Of a DNA stretch of 64,000 nucleotides, positions 48,326-56,205 are shown one piece after another (the stretch's first letter is position 1; every line of letters starts with the position of its first letter). The DNA is from Desulfobacula sp. (lineage in GTDB: Bacteria > Desulfobacterota > Desulfobacteria > Desulfobacterales > Desulfobacteraceae): NCBI GenBank assembly GCA_023701135.1, contig JAMPXP010000011.1:1-64000 (forward strand), given 5' to 3'. Made by a program: the position numbers and the translations under genes. The notes below the pieces were generated by a model. The model saw only the letters and a list, made by a program, of their open reading frames with translations. It ran no database searches and was not told the DNA's origin.

Positions 48326-48901
48326 ATGAAAAATCTAAAACCTGGGTTGTTTTTACTGATCATCCTGCTGGCAGTCATCCTGCCGCAGATTTCATTTGCC
48401 GACAGCTATTCCGATACCATTTCGGTATTCAAACAAGCCGATGCAACAGGGCCTTTCTTTAAAAATTGCTATGGCTATGCGGTTTTTCCCACGGTGGGAA
48501 AAGGCGGCATCGGCATTGGCGGCGCCTATGGCGAAGGCCAGGTCTATGCAAAGAACAAGATGACCGGAACCGTTACCCTGGCAAAACTCAGTGTGGGTTT
48601 CCAACTGGGGGGCCAGGCCTTTTCGGAAATCATCTTTTTCCAGGACAAACGGGCTTACAATGAATTCACCGGCGGCAATTTTGAATTTGACGCCTCTGCA
48701 TCGGCCGTGGCCATTACTGCCGGGGCCCAGGCCAAAGCCGGCACCGAAGGGGTGACCGCCGGCGCCAGCGCCGGCCCCAGGACGGCTGAACATGCCGATA
48801 TCAGTTATACCAAGGGCATGGCTGTTTTTGTCCACACCAAGGGGGGCCTCATGTATGAAGCCGCCATCGGCGGCCAGAAATTCAGTTTTACGCCCAAATG
48901 A
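48326..48901 (+). CDS. Exported SYLF-domain (YSC84-type) protein
   Basis: The start at 48326 follows GGAGAG; a longer frame from 48266 is unsupported. The 191-residue precursor has a signal peptide cleaved after SFA near residue 25, and a YSC84/SYLF domain: YGYAVFPTVGKGGIGIGGAYGEG, LSVGFQLGGQAFSEIIFFQDKRAYNEF and KGGLMYEAAIGGQKFSF. The family binds lipids such as phosphoinositides in eukaryotes and is of unknown role in bacteria. It overlaps the MFS gene by 4 bases. Confidence 0.85.
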   Translation: MKNLKPGLFLLIILLAVILPQISFADSYSDTISVFKQADATGPFFKNCYGYAVFPTVGKGGIGIGGAYGEGQVYAKNKMTGTVTLAKLSVGFQLGGQAFSEIIFFQDKRAYNEFTGGNFEFDASASAVAITAGAQAKAGTEGVTAGASAGPRTAEHADISYTKGMAVFVHTKGGLMYEAAIGGQKFSFTPK

Positions 48902-50139
48902 AGGCTGAACCCATAAGATCCTTGCGCCAGTGGATCGTCTTCATTTTTGCAGGCACCTTATTCATCCTGTCCCAGTTTTACCGCTCATCCGTCGCCGTCA
49001 TTGCGCCGGATCTCATCCGGGATTTGGCCCTTGACTCCTGGGAGCTGAGCACGGTCTCGGCCTCATTTTTCTACGCCTTTGCCCTGATGCAGATCCCGGT
49101 GGGCATTTTTCTTGACAGCATCGGCCCCAGGATCACCATGACCCTGCTCACCCTGGCTTCCGCCGGCGGAGCCCTGGTCTTTTCCCAGGGCGACTCCTAT
49201 TATTCCCTGACCCTGGGCAGAATCCTCCTGGGCATCGGGATGGCCTGCAATTTCATGGGAGGGCTGAAACTCATCACCCTCTGGTTCAGTCCGAAACAGT
49301 TTGCCACCCTTTCGGCCCTCATCGTTTCCATGGGCACTGCCGGGAATATCGCAGCAGCCACCCCACTGGTACTGCTGGTCCAGGCCATGGGATGGCGGAA
49401 CGCCTTCATCACCATGGGGGCGGCCACCTTTTTCATCGCCCTTCTTTTCTTTTTTCTGGTCAGCGACCGGCCTGGGGGTGCGGATCAGGCCCGGAAAGCG
49501 TCCAAACCCGGAATCAAAGATACCATGAAAACCGCCCGGATGCTTTTTTCACAAAAGGATTTCTGGATCATTTCCTTTTCCACTTTCTGCCGATACGGCA
49601 TCTATGCCGCGGTTCAGGCCCTGTGGGCAGGCCCCTATCTGACAAAAGTCGCCGGTCTTTCAAACGTCACCGCGGGCAATATCCTCCTGATAATGAGCAT
49701 CGGTCTGATTATTGGATGCCCCTTAAGCGGGCACCTGTCCGATATTATGGTCAATTCCCGCAAAAAAATCATTATCCCGGGGTTGTGGGGAATGATCGGC
49801 ATCCTGGGGGTCCTGGTTTTCCTCCCGGCCGGAACAGACCCCGTCATCCTGGGGGTCCTGTTTTTCGCCTTCGGCCTCTTCAGCGGGTCCGGCCAGATCA
49901 TGTATGCCCATATCAAGGAACAGGTCCCCCATGAGAATGCAGGCATGGCCATGACAGCCATCAATTTTTTCACCATGGCCGGGGTTGCCGTATTTCTGCA
50001 GGGCATGGGGGCCTTGATGAAAATCCTTCATCCCGGGGACTCCCTGGGTCCCTCGGCCTTTAAAACCGCCTTTATTTTCTGCAGCCTCTGCCTGATCCTT
50101 GTGGCCGTCGTCTACACCCGGACAAAGGAGACCCGCTGA
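48898..50139 (+). CDS. MFS transporter
   Basis: The 413-residue protein shows about 12 hydrophobic segments, an early FYRSSVAVIAPDLIRDL, the first-loop region DSIGPRITMTLL, and GHLSDIMVNSRKK at the middle, all typical of the major facilitator superfamily. Its ATG overlaps the SYLF gene's stop. Substrate unknown; drug, anion and organic acid porters are all possible. It is the last host-like gene before the AT-rich insertion. Confidence 0.87.
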   Translation: MKAEPIRSLRQWIVFIFAGTLFILSQFYRSSVAVIAPDLIRDLALDSWELSTVSASFFYAFALMQIPVGIFLDSIGPRITMTLLTLASAGGALVFSQGDSYYSLTLGRILLGIGMACNFMGGLKLITLWFSPKQFATLSALIVSMGTAGNIAAATPLVLLVQAMGWRNAFITMGAATFFIALLFFFLVSDRPGGADQARKASKPGIKDTMKTARMLFSQKDFWIISFSTFCRYGIYAAVQALWAGPYLTKVAGLSNVTAGNILLIMSIGLIIGCPLSGHLSDIMVNSRKKIIIPGLWGMIGILGVLVFLPAGTDPVILGVLFFAFGLFSGSGQIMYAHIKEQVPHENAGMAMTAINFFTMAGVAVFLQGMGALMKILHPGDSLGPSAFKTAFIFCSLCLILVAVVYTRTKETR

Positions 50140-50393
50140 TCATCCATCTTTGAATTTTTTGAAAAAATTTCCGGCTGGGCCCGGGAAAACGGCCAGGTGG
50201 CGAAGGCCCCGATCATGGACTCCTGTTTAAAGGAATTTACCGTCAGCCGCATCGATAAAGGGAAAAACCGCCTCCAGGCCCGGGCCTTTTCCGACGAGGC
50301 GGAAGCCTGTCCTGGTTTGAAAGCATCGGTTTGGCCGTTTCATCGCCCGCCGGGGAAATGGCTGAACAGCCGTGCGAGGAGGCTTGTTTTTGA
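50140..50393 (+). pseudogene. Possible frameshifted gene remnant at the island edge
   Basis: The stretch after the MFS stop has host-like base use and reads without a stop in one frame (IFEFFEKISGWARENG, then LKEFTVSRIDKGKNRLQ) up to about 50290. A second frame then reads GGSLSWFESIGLAVSS to a TGA at 50391-50393. Joining the two needs one frameshift, and neither has a credible start. It looks like the tail of a lost gene cut by the island. The family is not recognised. Confidence 0.35.
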
Positions 50394-50734
50394 TCAAATA
50401 TGGGTTATCTGAATTTCGAATATGCTTCGAATCCTTAAGGACCCTGAGCGTTAATCATTATGCAAGTATGTTTGATTTCGGGACTCTACTTTTGTATGTA
50501 AAAAGTTGAATCAGAAAACCTTTGCATGCTTATAAGAACGGTGATATGAATTCTTTGATTCAGACAAATATTGGATATGGTTTATTTTTATTTTTTGTAT
50601 AGTTGATTTTTAAATTTTGAATGAGCTACAGAACTCACATTAGTTTTTTTACGAAGGTTGCACAGCCGTGAATCGCGATGATTAACGCGCTGCGAATATA
50701 AGAACATCTTCCATGTTTAAAAGGAGATAATGTT
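50394..50734. other. AT-rich gap upstream of the island ATPase
   Basis: Base composition drops sharply to AT-rich here. No gene or tRNA is seen. A 10-base palindrome TTTGATCAAA at 50389-50398 recurs at 52429-52438, and AAAAGGAG stands at 50719-50726 before the ATPase start. Confidence 0.5.
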
Positions 50735-52255
50735 GTGGCAAAACTTCGACTTGAAGACCTAAATAGAATTGTTGAGAAATCTAGACTAAGTAAGTACAAA
50801 ATATTTAATGATGAAAATATCCAAAAGTTATTTGGCCATGAGGCCGCAGACGACGAAGACCTTAAAAGATTAAAAGAATATTACGTTAAAAATATTCTAT
50901 ATGAAAAAGTGACTGCGGACTTAAAGCTTCGAGTTGTAGTAGGCCACAAAGGAATAGGAAAGTCAGCTATGTTCAAAATAGCTGAGCAAGAAGACAAATC
51001 AAATAATATTTTGTCGGTTTCTATAAGACCTGATGATATATCTGATCTGACAAAGGATCTTGATGATTTCCTTAGAACAATAAGAATCTGGAAAGATGGG
51101 CTTAATAGAGTCATTCTAAAAAAAATACTTAATAACCTTGGCATTCAAGAATCCAATGGAACCTCTCTTATAGAAAAATGCAAAAAGATTGGCGGGGAGA
51201 TAATAGCTGTTGTGTTTGATTCTATTCGAACTGATAAAGTCACCATAGATCCTACAAAAGAAAAATTTTTACAAACTTACTTAAGAACCAAAAAAATTAA
51301 TATTTATATTGATGACTTAGATCGAGGATGGAAAGGTAGAAAACAGGATATTAATATGATATCGGCATTGATGAATGCTGCTAGAGATATTAGCAACGAA
51401 AATCCATCTATACATTTTAAAATTGCATTACGCTCGGATGTGTACTATCTCTATAGGACCTCCGATGAATCGACCGACAAAGTAGAGGGCTCGGTTGTAT
51501 GGTTAACTTGGACAAATCATGAAATTTTAGCTTTGCTTGTGAAAAGAATCGAAACTTTTTATGGTCGTAAGGCTGATGAAGATTCTCTTTTTAAAATGAA
51601 CCAAAAGGACCTCGCTAATCATCTGAATATTTTAATGGAGCCTCAATTTAGAGGTGGTGGCCATTGGGAAAATGCTCCTATCCACCAAGTATTGATGTCC
51701 TTGATAAGAAAAAGGCCAAGAGATTTAGTTAAACTCTGCACACTTGCAGCTCGAAATGCTTACATTAGGGGATCTCACCTTATTAATACAGAAGATTGGG
51801 AAACTGCATTTCCAGTTTACTCAAGTGATAGATTGCTTGACACCGAAATAGAATTTAAATCCGAGCTTCCAGAAATTAGACGATTGATGTTGGGAATGAA
51901 ACCCTCTGTTAAGAAAAAGAAAACAAGAGATTCATATCAATTTACAACTGATGAACTATTAAATAAAATCAGGTCAATTTGCGAGCGAGGCGAATATCGT
52001 TTTGCTAATCAGAAGGTTGCAAGTCCACAAGAATTAGCTCATTTTCTATACAAAATTAATTTTATTACAGGAAGACGTAAAAACAATAAAGGCATTATCG
52101 TAAGAAAATATTTTGAGGAACATAATTACTTAATACAGGGTCAAGTTGACTTTGGATTTTCATGGGAAGTTCATCCGGCATATCGTTGGGCTTTACAACC
52201 CAGTGACCCTCAAGATATTTTTGATAGGCTTGAATTGCTTGATTTCGAATGTTAA
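50735..52255 (+). CDS. P-loop ATPase, Sll1717-like, in an AT-rich island
   Basis: The 506-residue protein starts at GTG 50735, eight bases after AAAAGGAG. Walker A GHKGIGKSA is at 70-78, and a Walker B stretch INIYIDDLD at about 188-197; a later FKIALRSDVYYLYR could be a sensor strand. This layout matches P-loop ATPases labelled Sll1717 family, related to KAP/STAND-type NTPases. Residues about 360-506 have helical and basic segments (KKKKTRDSY, RKNNKG) without a recognised effector. Codon use is AT-rich, unlike all neighbours, which indicates transfer. Similar ATPases often sit in defence-type islands, but no nuclease or toxin partner is next to it here. Function is unknown. Confidence 0.7.
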   Translation: MAKLRLEDLNRIVEKSRLSKYKIFNDENIQKLFGHEAADDEDLKRLKEYYVKNILYEKVTADLKLRVVVGHKGIGKSAMFKIAEQEDKSNNILSVSIRPDDISDLTKDLDDFLRTIRIWKDGLNRVILKKILNNLGIQESNGTSLIEKCKKIGGEIIAVVFDSIRTDKVTIDPTKEKFLQTYLRTKKINIYIDDLDRGWKGRKQDINMISALMNAARDISNENPSIHFKIALRSDVYYLYRTSDESTDKVEGSVVWLTWTNHEILALLVKRIETFYGRKADEDSLFKMNQKDLANHLNILMEPQFRGGGHWENAPIHQVLMSLIRKRPRDLVKLCTLAARNAYIRGSHLINTEDWETAFPVYSSDRLLDTEIEFKSELPEIRRLMLGMKPSVKKKKTRDSYQFTTDELLNKIRSICERGEYRFANQKVASPQELAHFLYKINFITGRRKNNKGIIVRKYFEEHNYLIQGQVDFGFSWEVHPAYRWALQPSDPQDIFDRLELLDFEC

Positions 52256-52293
52256 AACGCGTTTCAATAGAAGCGTGTTGAGAAACTTGGTAA

Positions 52294-52473
52294 AAAAGAC
52301 AGATCTCAGCAATTAATTTTTATAAGACCGTTAATGATCCAAATGATCCGACTCAAACATCATTATCCGATCTTAAATTCTGGAAAGCATCTGATTGTCA
52401 AGGATACACCCGCCTAAATTTTATATCATTTGATCAAACCCAAAATGTTATCGCTGCAAATCCAATCGGTTAA
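52294..52473 (+). pseudogene. Start-less coding-like fragment
   Basis: Between TAA 52291-52293 and TAA 52471-52473 lies an uninterrupted AT-rich frame reading FYKTVNDPNDPTQTSL and later LNFISFDQTQNVIAANPIG. It has protein-like composition but no start codon or ribosome site. It may be the last piece of a second island gene. No family recognised. Confidence 0.3.
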
Positions 52474-52490
52474 TCAGGCTATGCCTAATG

Positions 52491-52570
52491 AGCCTGGCAG
52501 GAAACCCAAATCTGCATGAGGCCCGGAGCGGAAAAACGAAAAATCAAACCGCATCCGCCAGGCTGGTTTT
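52491..52570 (+). repeat. Long-loop inverted repeat before a T run
   Basis: AGCCTGGC (52491-52498) pairs with GCCAGGCT (52557-52564), enclosing 58 bases, and GGTTTTT follows. It could be an unusual terminator, a small structured RNA, or the island's end. A smaller AGGCT/AGCCT pair sits just before it (52476-52495). Confidence 0.35.
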
Positions 52571-52677
52571 TAACAATTTATTAACCTTCCTCCACTTTCC
52601 GCCCCATATCTATTTCAGGTTATAATTGCATTTAACAGGCAGATTAAAAAATATTTTAAAATATTTATATATTTTTC

Positions 52678-52705
52678 TTGACTTGGTGGAGATTTTTCGT
52701 AAAAG
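52678..52705 (+). promoter_or_regulatory. Likely promoter of the dcw cluster
   Basis: TTGACT (52678-52683) and TAAAAG (52700-52705) are 16 bases apart and lie directly upstream of the GTGG repeat boxes and mraZ. The -35 is good, the -10 weak. Confidence 0.45.
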
Positions 52706-52706
52706 T

Positions 52707-52730
52707 GTGGTTCAAGGTGGTGGTAAGTGG
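52707..52730 (+). promoter_or_regulatory. MraZ-type direct-repeat operator
   Basis: GTGG occurs at 52707-52710, 52717-52720 and 52727-52730, an exact 10-base period, with another GTGG at 52686-52689 about two turns upstream. Known MraZ binding sites are three or four such helically phased repeats upstream of mraZ, so autoregulation is expected. Confidence 0.65.
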
Positions 52731-52763
52731 ATGAGTTAATATTATTAACCAAGGCTTAAATAA

Positions 52764-53207
52764 GTGTTTCGATCAAGCTCCTTTCATACAATTGACGCAA
52801 AAGGCCGGGTGATTATTCCTGCAAGGTTCAGGGTGGACCTTGAGGATAAGGAAAAAGGCACCGGCGTCATGATCTCGAACAAGGACGATTGTCTGTACGC
52901 CTATACGTTTAAAGAGTGGGAAGACGTGGAGAACCGTATACTGGCGGCAAAAAGCGCCAATATGGCGGAATTCCGCCGGTTTTTCCTGGGAAATTCCTGT
53001 GAATGCATGCTGGATAACCAGGACCGCATCCTGATTCCCAAAAGTCTGAGGGCATATGCAGGGCTTGAAAAAGATATCGTTCTGGTGGGCAACCTGGATC
53101 ATTTTGAAATCTGGGACCGGACCAAATGGGATGAGATCAACAAACGAATGGAGCAAAAACTTAAAAAAGAGGAAGTCAGAGAGGAAATCGCTTCCCTAGG
53201 GTTGTAG
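52764..53207 (+). CDS. mraZ: Transcriptional regulator MraZ
   Basis: The 147-residue regulator has two AbrB-like domains (FHTIDAKGRVIIPARFR and EYML-type CMLDNQDRILIPKSLRAY), which assemble into a ring and repress the dcw operon. It starts at GTG 52764 after AAGG. rsmH follows after two bases. The repeat operator just upstream supports the role. Confidence 0.93.
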   Translation: MFRSSSFHTIDAKGRVIIPARFRVDLEDKEKGTGVMISNKDDCLYAYTFKEWEDVENRILAAKSANMAEFRRFFLGNSCECMLDNQDRILIPKSLRAYAGLEKDIVLVGNLDHFEIWDRTKWDEINKRMEQKLKKEEVREEIASLGL

Positions 53208-53209
53208 CA

Positions 53210-54148
53210 ATGGGATTTGAGCATACGTCTGTAATGCCTCAAGAGGTGCAGGAGCACCAGAACCTTAAACCCGGCCATATTTGTGTGGATTGCACGCTGG
53301 GTGGGGCAGGACATGCTTTCTCAACCATCAGGGCCATACTCCCGGATGGGCTGCTGATCGGGATCGATCAGGATGCAGATGCAATCCGCCATGCTACAGA
53401 CCTGTTACACCCGTTTAAAGACCAGGTGCGTTTGTTCCACAGCAATTTTTCAGATCTTCCCCGGATTCTGAGCGCTATGGGGATAACGGGTGTAAATGCA
53501 ATCGTCCTTGATTTAGGCTTTTCACTGAACCAACTTAAAAACAGTAACCGCGGCTTTAGTTTTAATCAGAATGAACCATTGGATATGCGAATGGATATTC
53601 GAAACCATCTGACGGCCTTTGAAATTGTCAATTCATTCTCCGAGAGTGAATTGACGGATATTTTCTTTAAATACGGAGAAGAAAAATTCTCCCGGCGCAT
53701 TGCCCGAAAAATAGTGGAAGAACGCATTAAAACCCCGATCCGAACCAGTATGGCCCTTTCCCAGATCATCACCGGAGCTGTCCCCAAAAAGAGCGCGGCA
53801 AAGCAGCGGATCCATCCTTCCACACGGGTCTTCCAGGCCCTCAGAATTGCCGTCAACAACGAACTGGACCGGTTGGAAAACTTCATGGCAGCGGTGCCCT
53901 CCCTGCTTTTGGAAAACGGACGGCTTTGTGTCATCTCCTTTCATTCCCTGGAAGACCGGATCGTCAAACAGGCCCTGCGCAGATTTGAAAACGGCTGCAC
54001 CTGCCCGAAAACCCTCCCGGAATGCCTGTGTGGTTTTGTGCCCCGGATGAAATCCGTATTCAGAAGAGCCCTGGTGCCGTCAAAACAGGAAATCGAATCC
54101 AACCCCATGGCCAGAAGTGCAAAATTACGGGTGGCCCAAAAGATTTAA
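53210..54148 (+). CDS. rsmH: 16S rRNA m4C1402 methyltransferase RsmH
   Basis: The 312-residue enzyme N4-methylates C1402 of 16S rRNA. The SAM site VDCTLGGAGHAFSTI, IGIDQDADAI, LDLGFSLNQL, and the C-terminal VISFHSLEDRIVKQALRRF are signatures of MraW/RsmH. It is standard in length and is the second gene of the cluster. Confidence 0.95.
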   Translation: MGFEHTSVMPQEVQEHQNLKPGHICVDCTLGGAGHAFSTIRAILPDGLLIGIDQDADAIRHATDLLHPFKDQVRLFHSNFSDLPRILSAMGITGVNAIVLDLGFSLNQLKNSNRGFSFNQNEPLDMRMDIRNHLTAFEIVNSFSESELTDIFFKYGEEKFSRRIARKIVEERIKTPIRTSMALSQIITGAVPKKSAAKQRIHPSTRVFQALRIAVNNELDRLENFMAAVPSLLLENGRLCVISFHSLEDRIVKQALRRFENGCTCPKTLPECLCGFVPRMKSVFRRALVPSKQEIESNPMARSAKLRVAQKI

Positions 54149-54151
54149 CAT

Positions 54152-54472
54152 ATGGCAGCCAATACTATCAAAATGATGAAAAGCCCCATCCCTAAAAAGA
54201 ATACCGGATCTCTCTGGCTCTTGATCATTTTTATTCTATTTGTCGAACTCATGGCCTATACATGGATCAGAACCGAATCCACCCAGGCGCTTTTACGGAT
54301 TTCACAGGCGGAGGAGCGCCTTTTGGAAAAACGTTCCTATCACAAGGCCCTGCTGGCGGAAATGGAATGGCTCAAATCCGACGCAAGAATTACCCGGATT
54401 GCCAGAAACCGGTTGAACCTGTCAACGGTTACCATGGGCCAGACCATCTATCTTTCAGGCGAGGACGGATAA
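54152..54472 (+). CDS. ftsL: Cell division protein FtsL
   Basis: The 106-residue bitopic protein has a basic cytoplasmic tail, one membrane helix (about 23-40, LWLLIIFILFVELMAYTW) and a periplasmic coiled coil (QALLRISQAEERLLEKR). Position between rsmH and ftsI and size identify it. Its TAA shares a base with the ftsI ATG. Confidence 0.87.
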   Translation: MAANTIKMMKSPIPKKNTGSLWLLIIFILFVELMAYTWIRTESTQALLRISQAEERLLEKRSYHKALLAEMEWLKSDARITRIARNRLNLSTVTMGQTIYLSGEDG

Positions 54473-56205
54473 TGGCAGGGGATTTTAACAGCCGCATCAG
54501 AAGAAGAATCGTTGTCATCCAGGTTATTATGGTGGCTTCGATTCTGCTGCTTTGCGGCAAATCCTTTGATATCCAGGTGTTCAAGGCTAAGGAATTATCG
54601 GAAAAGGCTGAAAATGATTATTCCAGGAATATCACCATTAAAGGAGAGCGGGGGCAGATCCTGGATCAGAATATGAACAAGCTCGGGGCCAGCATTGATG
54701 CCGTAACCATTACCGCCTGCCCGGCCAAGATCGCCGATGCAGGAGATGCCGCCAAAAAAATAGGGGCTCTCCTGGGTATCAACCCGAAAAGTCTTAAGGA
54801 AACATTTGCTTCCAAACGGATGTTTGCCTGGGTGCAAAGGGGGGTAACCCCGGATCAGGCGGAAAAAATCCAGGCATTAAACATCACGGGAATATATTTT
54901 GAAAAGGATTCCAGACGCTATTATCCCAACAGGAGCCTTGCAGCCCAGGTGATCGGGTTTACAGGGGCCGACGATTCCGGGCTGGAAGGCCTTGAAAACC
55001 GGTACAATTCCATTCTGGAAGGCCGGACCCGGAAAATCAGTCTCACCCGTGACGGAAACGGAAGGATCCTGGATTATGAGAAAAAAAGAGTCTCCGAGCT
55101 GAAGGGGGATTCCATTGTCCTGACCCTGGATAAAAAGATACAGTTTTTGAGCGAACAGGCCCTTGAGCAGGCCGTCACCAACCACCAGGCCCGGTCCGGC
55201 ATGGCCCTGGTGATGAAACCCGGAACCGGGGAACTCCTGGCCATTGCCCATTACCCTGAATTCAACCCCAACAATTATAAGGGCTACAACAGGGACACCT
55301 ACCGGAACAGGGCCATAACCGATGCCTTTGAACCGGGCTCCGCCATGAAAGTCTTTACGGCTGCGGCAGCCCTTGAAAAGGGGGTGACACCCAAGACCAT
55401 CATTTTCTGTGAAAAAGGCACCTATCGCATCGGCAGCTTTACCATCCATGATACCCATTCCTATGAATGGCTTACCATCAGACAGATTATCCAGCTTTCC
55501 AGCAATATCGGTGCGGCCAAAATCACGGAATCCATCGGAGATAAGGCCTTGTATAACTGCCTGACCGGCTTCGGGTTCGGCAGCAGAACCGACATCGGCA
55601 TTACCGGAGAAACCCCCGGCAATCTGATCCCTTACCGCAAATGGTCAAAAATAGACTCCGGGGCCATCTCCTTTGGCCAGGGCATATCTGCTTCAGCGCT
55701 TCAATTGATCACCGGCATCAGCGCCATTGCCAACGGCGGAAACCTCATGAAACCCATGCTGGTGAAAAAAATCATCTCCAGCCAGGGAGAACTCATCCAG
55801 GAATATCAGCCTGAAATTGTCCGCAGGGCCGTCTCTCCTGAAACCGCCCATGAAATCAAAGCCATGATGAACCTGGTGGTCAGCCGGGAAGGCACCGGAA
55901 CCAAGGCCATCATTGACGGGTATGAAATCTGCGGAAAAACCGGCACGGCCCAGAAAGTGGCCGAAGGCGGCAAAGGATATGCAAAAAATAAATACACCTC
56001 GGTGTTTGCCGGATTTGCTCCCCTGGAAAATCCGGAACTGGCCGTTCTGGTCATCGTGGATGAACCTCAAAAGCAATACTACGGCGGTGATGTGGCGGCC
56101 CCGGCATTTAAAACCATCCTGGCCGAGTCTTTCAATTATCTAAACATTCCGCCGGAAAAAGATAAAACCCTGGTTGCCCTGGCGCCGGAAGGAGGGAAGA
56201 ATTGA
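54472..56205 (+). CDS. ftsI: Septal peptidoglycan transpeptidase FtsI (PBP3)
   Basis: The 577-residue class B penicillin-binding protein cross-links septal peptidoglycan. A membrane anchor spans about 14-34. The non-catalytic dimerisation-type region has GERGQILDQN and RYYPNRSLAAQVIGFTG. The active site has S290-A-M-K293 in EPGSAMKVF, S343-S-N345 in QLSSNIGAAK and K489-T-G-T. No PASTA repeats are present. The ATG at 54472 overlaps the ftsL stop; the longer frame from 54262 lies inside ftsL. Confidence 0.95.
   Translation: MAGDFNSRIRRRIVVIQVIMVASILLLCGKSFDIQVFKAKELSEKAENDYSRNITIKGERGQILDQNMNKLGASIDAVTITACPAKIADAGDAAKKIGALLGINPKSLKETFASKRMFAWVQRGVTPDQAEKIQALNITGIYFEKDSRRYYPNRSLAAQVIGFTGADDSGLEGLENRYNSILEGRTRKISLTRDGNGRILDYEKKRVSELKGDSIVLTLDKKIQFLSEQALEQAVTNHQARSGMALVMKPGTGELLAIAHYPEFNPNNYKGYNRDTYRNRAITDAFEPGSAMKVFTAAAALEKGVTPKTIIFCEKGTYRIGSFTIHDTHSYEWLTIRQIIQLSSNIGAAKITESIGDKALYNCLTGFGFGSRTDIGITGETPGNLIPYRKWSKIDSGAISFGQGISASALQLITGISAIANGGNLMKPMLVKKIISSQGELIQEYQPEIVRRAVSPETAHEIKAMMNLVVSREGTGTKAIIDGYEICGKTGTAQKVAEGGKGYAKNKYTSVFAGFAPLENPELAVLVIVDEPQKQYYGGDVAAPAFKTILAESFNYLNIPPEKDKTLVALAPEGGKN

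Larger units (their letters stand above)
52256..52763. other. Island 3' flank and mraZ leader region
   Basis: No intact gene is seen in these 508 bases. It holds a start-less open stretch (52294-52473), a long inverted repeat (52491-52564), and the mraZ promoter with its repeat boxes (52678-52730). The base composition returns toward host values after about 52480. Confidence 0.5.

Noticed and set aside
50389-52438. TTTGATCAAA copies as island attachment sites
   Set aside because: The shared sequence is a 10-base palindrome, likely by chance in AT-rich DNA, and no integrase or target duplication is seen.
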